5,167 nucleotides of DNA from contig NZ_ML142871.1 in NCBI RefSeq assembly GCF_004138495.1, forward strand, positions 66,575 through 71,741, read 5' to 3'. The position numbers and the translations under genes are program-made. Position 1 is the stretch's first letter. Each line of letters begins with the position of its first letter. Shown in pieces: positions 4,961 through 5,167 of the stretch. The notes under the pieces were generated by a model that did not search any database, was not told where the DNA came from, and saw only the letters and a program-made list of their open reading frames with translations. Source of the DNA: Phytoactinopolyspora endophytica. Its GTDB lineage: Bacteria; Actinomycetota; Actinomycetes; Jiangellales; Jiangellaceae.

Positions 4961-5167
4961 ATGTCGTAGGCGACGACGCCGCGGCGTAGCGAGCCGACCG
5001 CGAGATGCGCGGTCTTGCGCAGGTCGGCGTCGGTGGCCGCGTCGCCGATCTGGTCCAGTAGGTCCAGCAGCTGCCGTATCGCCCGGACGAAGTCACCCGC
5101 CGCGAGGCCCGCCTCGTTCAGTACGGCCTCGAGGCGGTGCCCACTCGCCCAGCGCCATGCCGCTGAG
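4951..5167 (-). CDS. helY: HelY/Ski2-like RNA helicase, C-terminal fragment
   Basis: An open frame of 71 codons runs from the right-hand window edge to a TAG at 4953-4951; the N-terminal bulk lies outside. I translated it by hand. The segment WRWASGHRLEAVL, then LAAGDFVRAIRQLLDLLDQI, then a helical stretch and LRRGVVAYDMIA at the C-terminus, is the signature of the DSHCT domain that ends Ski2/Mtr4/Dob10-type helicases, including mycobacterial HelY. The AGDFVR...R...DLLDQI core and the terminal RGVVAY are especially diagnostic. These are ATP-dependent superfamily 2 helicases, thought to act on RNA. Its place beside the 5'-3' exonuclease and M24 peptidase supports the name. The helicase motor cannot be checked from this window. 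Confidence 0.88.
   Translation of the reverse strand, partial: SAAWRWASGHRLEAVLNEAGLAAGDFVRAIRQLLDLLDQIGDAATDADLRKTAHLAVGSLRRGVVAYDMIA

Noticed and set aside
1..5167. CRISPR arrays, tRNA genes, insertion sequences, toxin-antitoxin or defence genes
   Set aside because: I found no spaced direct repeats, no tRNA-like cloverleaf, no transposase motifs or terminal repeats, and no small paired genes. All gaps over 60 bases are accounted for by promoters or operators.

Overview
The window is high-GC DNA with actinobacterial codon use (G/C at almost every third position). The strongest lineage signal is at the right-hand end. There, an M24 aminopeptidase (minus), a stand-alone Pol I-type 5'-3' exonuclease (plus) and the C-terminus of a HelY/Ski2-like helicase (minus) lie in the order and orientation I recall for Rv2089c (pepE) - Rv2090 - Rv2092c (helY) of Mycobacterium tuberculosis. 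I cannot name the genus; a non-mycobacterial actinomycete is plausible.

Layout. (1) Positions 1-763: a TTGACA-type promoter overlapped by a long two-tier inverted repeat drives a small NAD(P)H-binding (BVR-B/NmrA-like) protein. (2) Positions 803-2073, minus strand: a two-gene operon encodes a SnoaL/NTF2-fold protein followed by an NmrA-family oxidoreductase, with a 4-base ATGA overlap. (3) Positions 2074-2166: a compact divergent control region carries two copies of a CGGACC-type palindrome placed over promoter elements. (4) Positions 2167-2787: a TetR-family repressor that probably binds those palindromes. (5) Positions 2794-2823: a 14-bp-arm hairpin serves as a shared terminator. (6) Positions 2822-5167: the conserved M24 peptidase - exonuclease - helY block.

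How the parts fit. The left half reads as an accessory redox cassette. It holds two unrelated NmrA-type reductases, converging tail to tail, each under its own operator-controlled promoter. The SnoaL-reductase pair is probably induced when a small molecule releases the TetR protein. Neither the ligand nor the substrate can be read from the sequence. The right half is housekeeping: peptide turnover, flap/5' nuclease activity in DNA repair, and RNA or nucleic-acid unwinding.

I see no tRNA, rRNA, CRISPR array, transposase or attachment site, and no clear candidate for a wholly new system. The most noteworthy non-coding items are the duplicated TetR operator, the composite operator upstream of the first gene, a GUGA-looped hairpin over the exonuclease start codon, and a 19-bp tandem repeat that holds both stop codons of the convergent exonuclease/helY pair.
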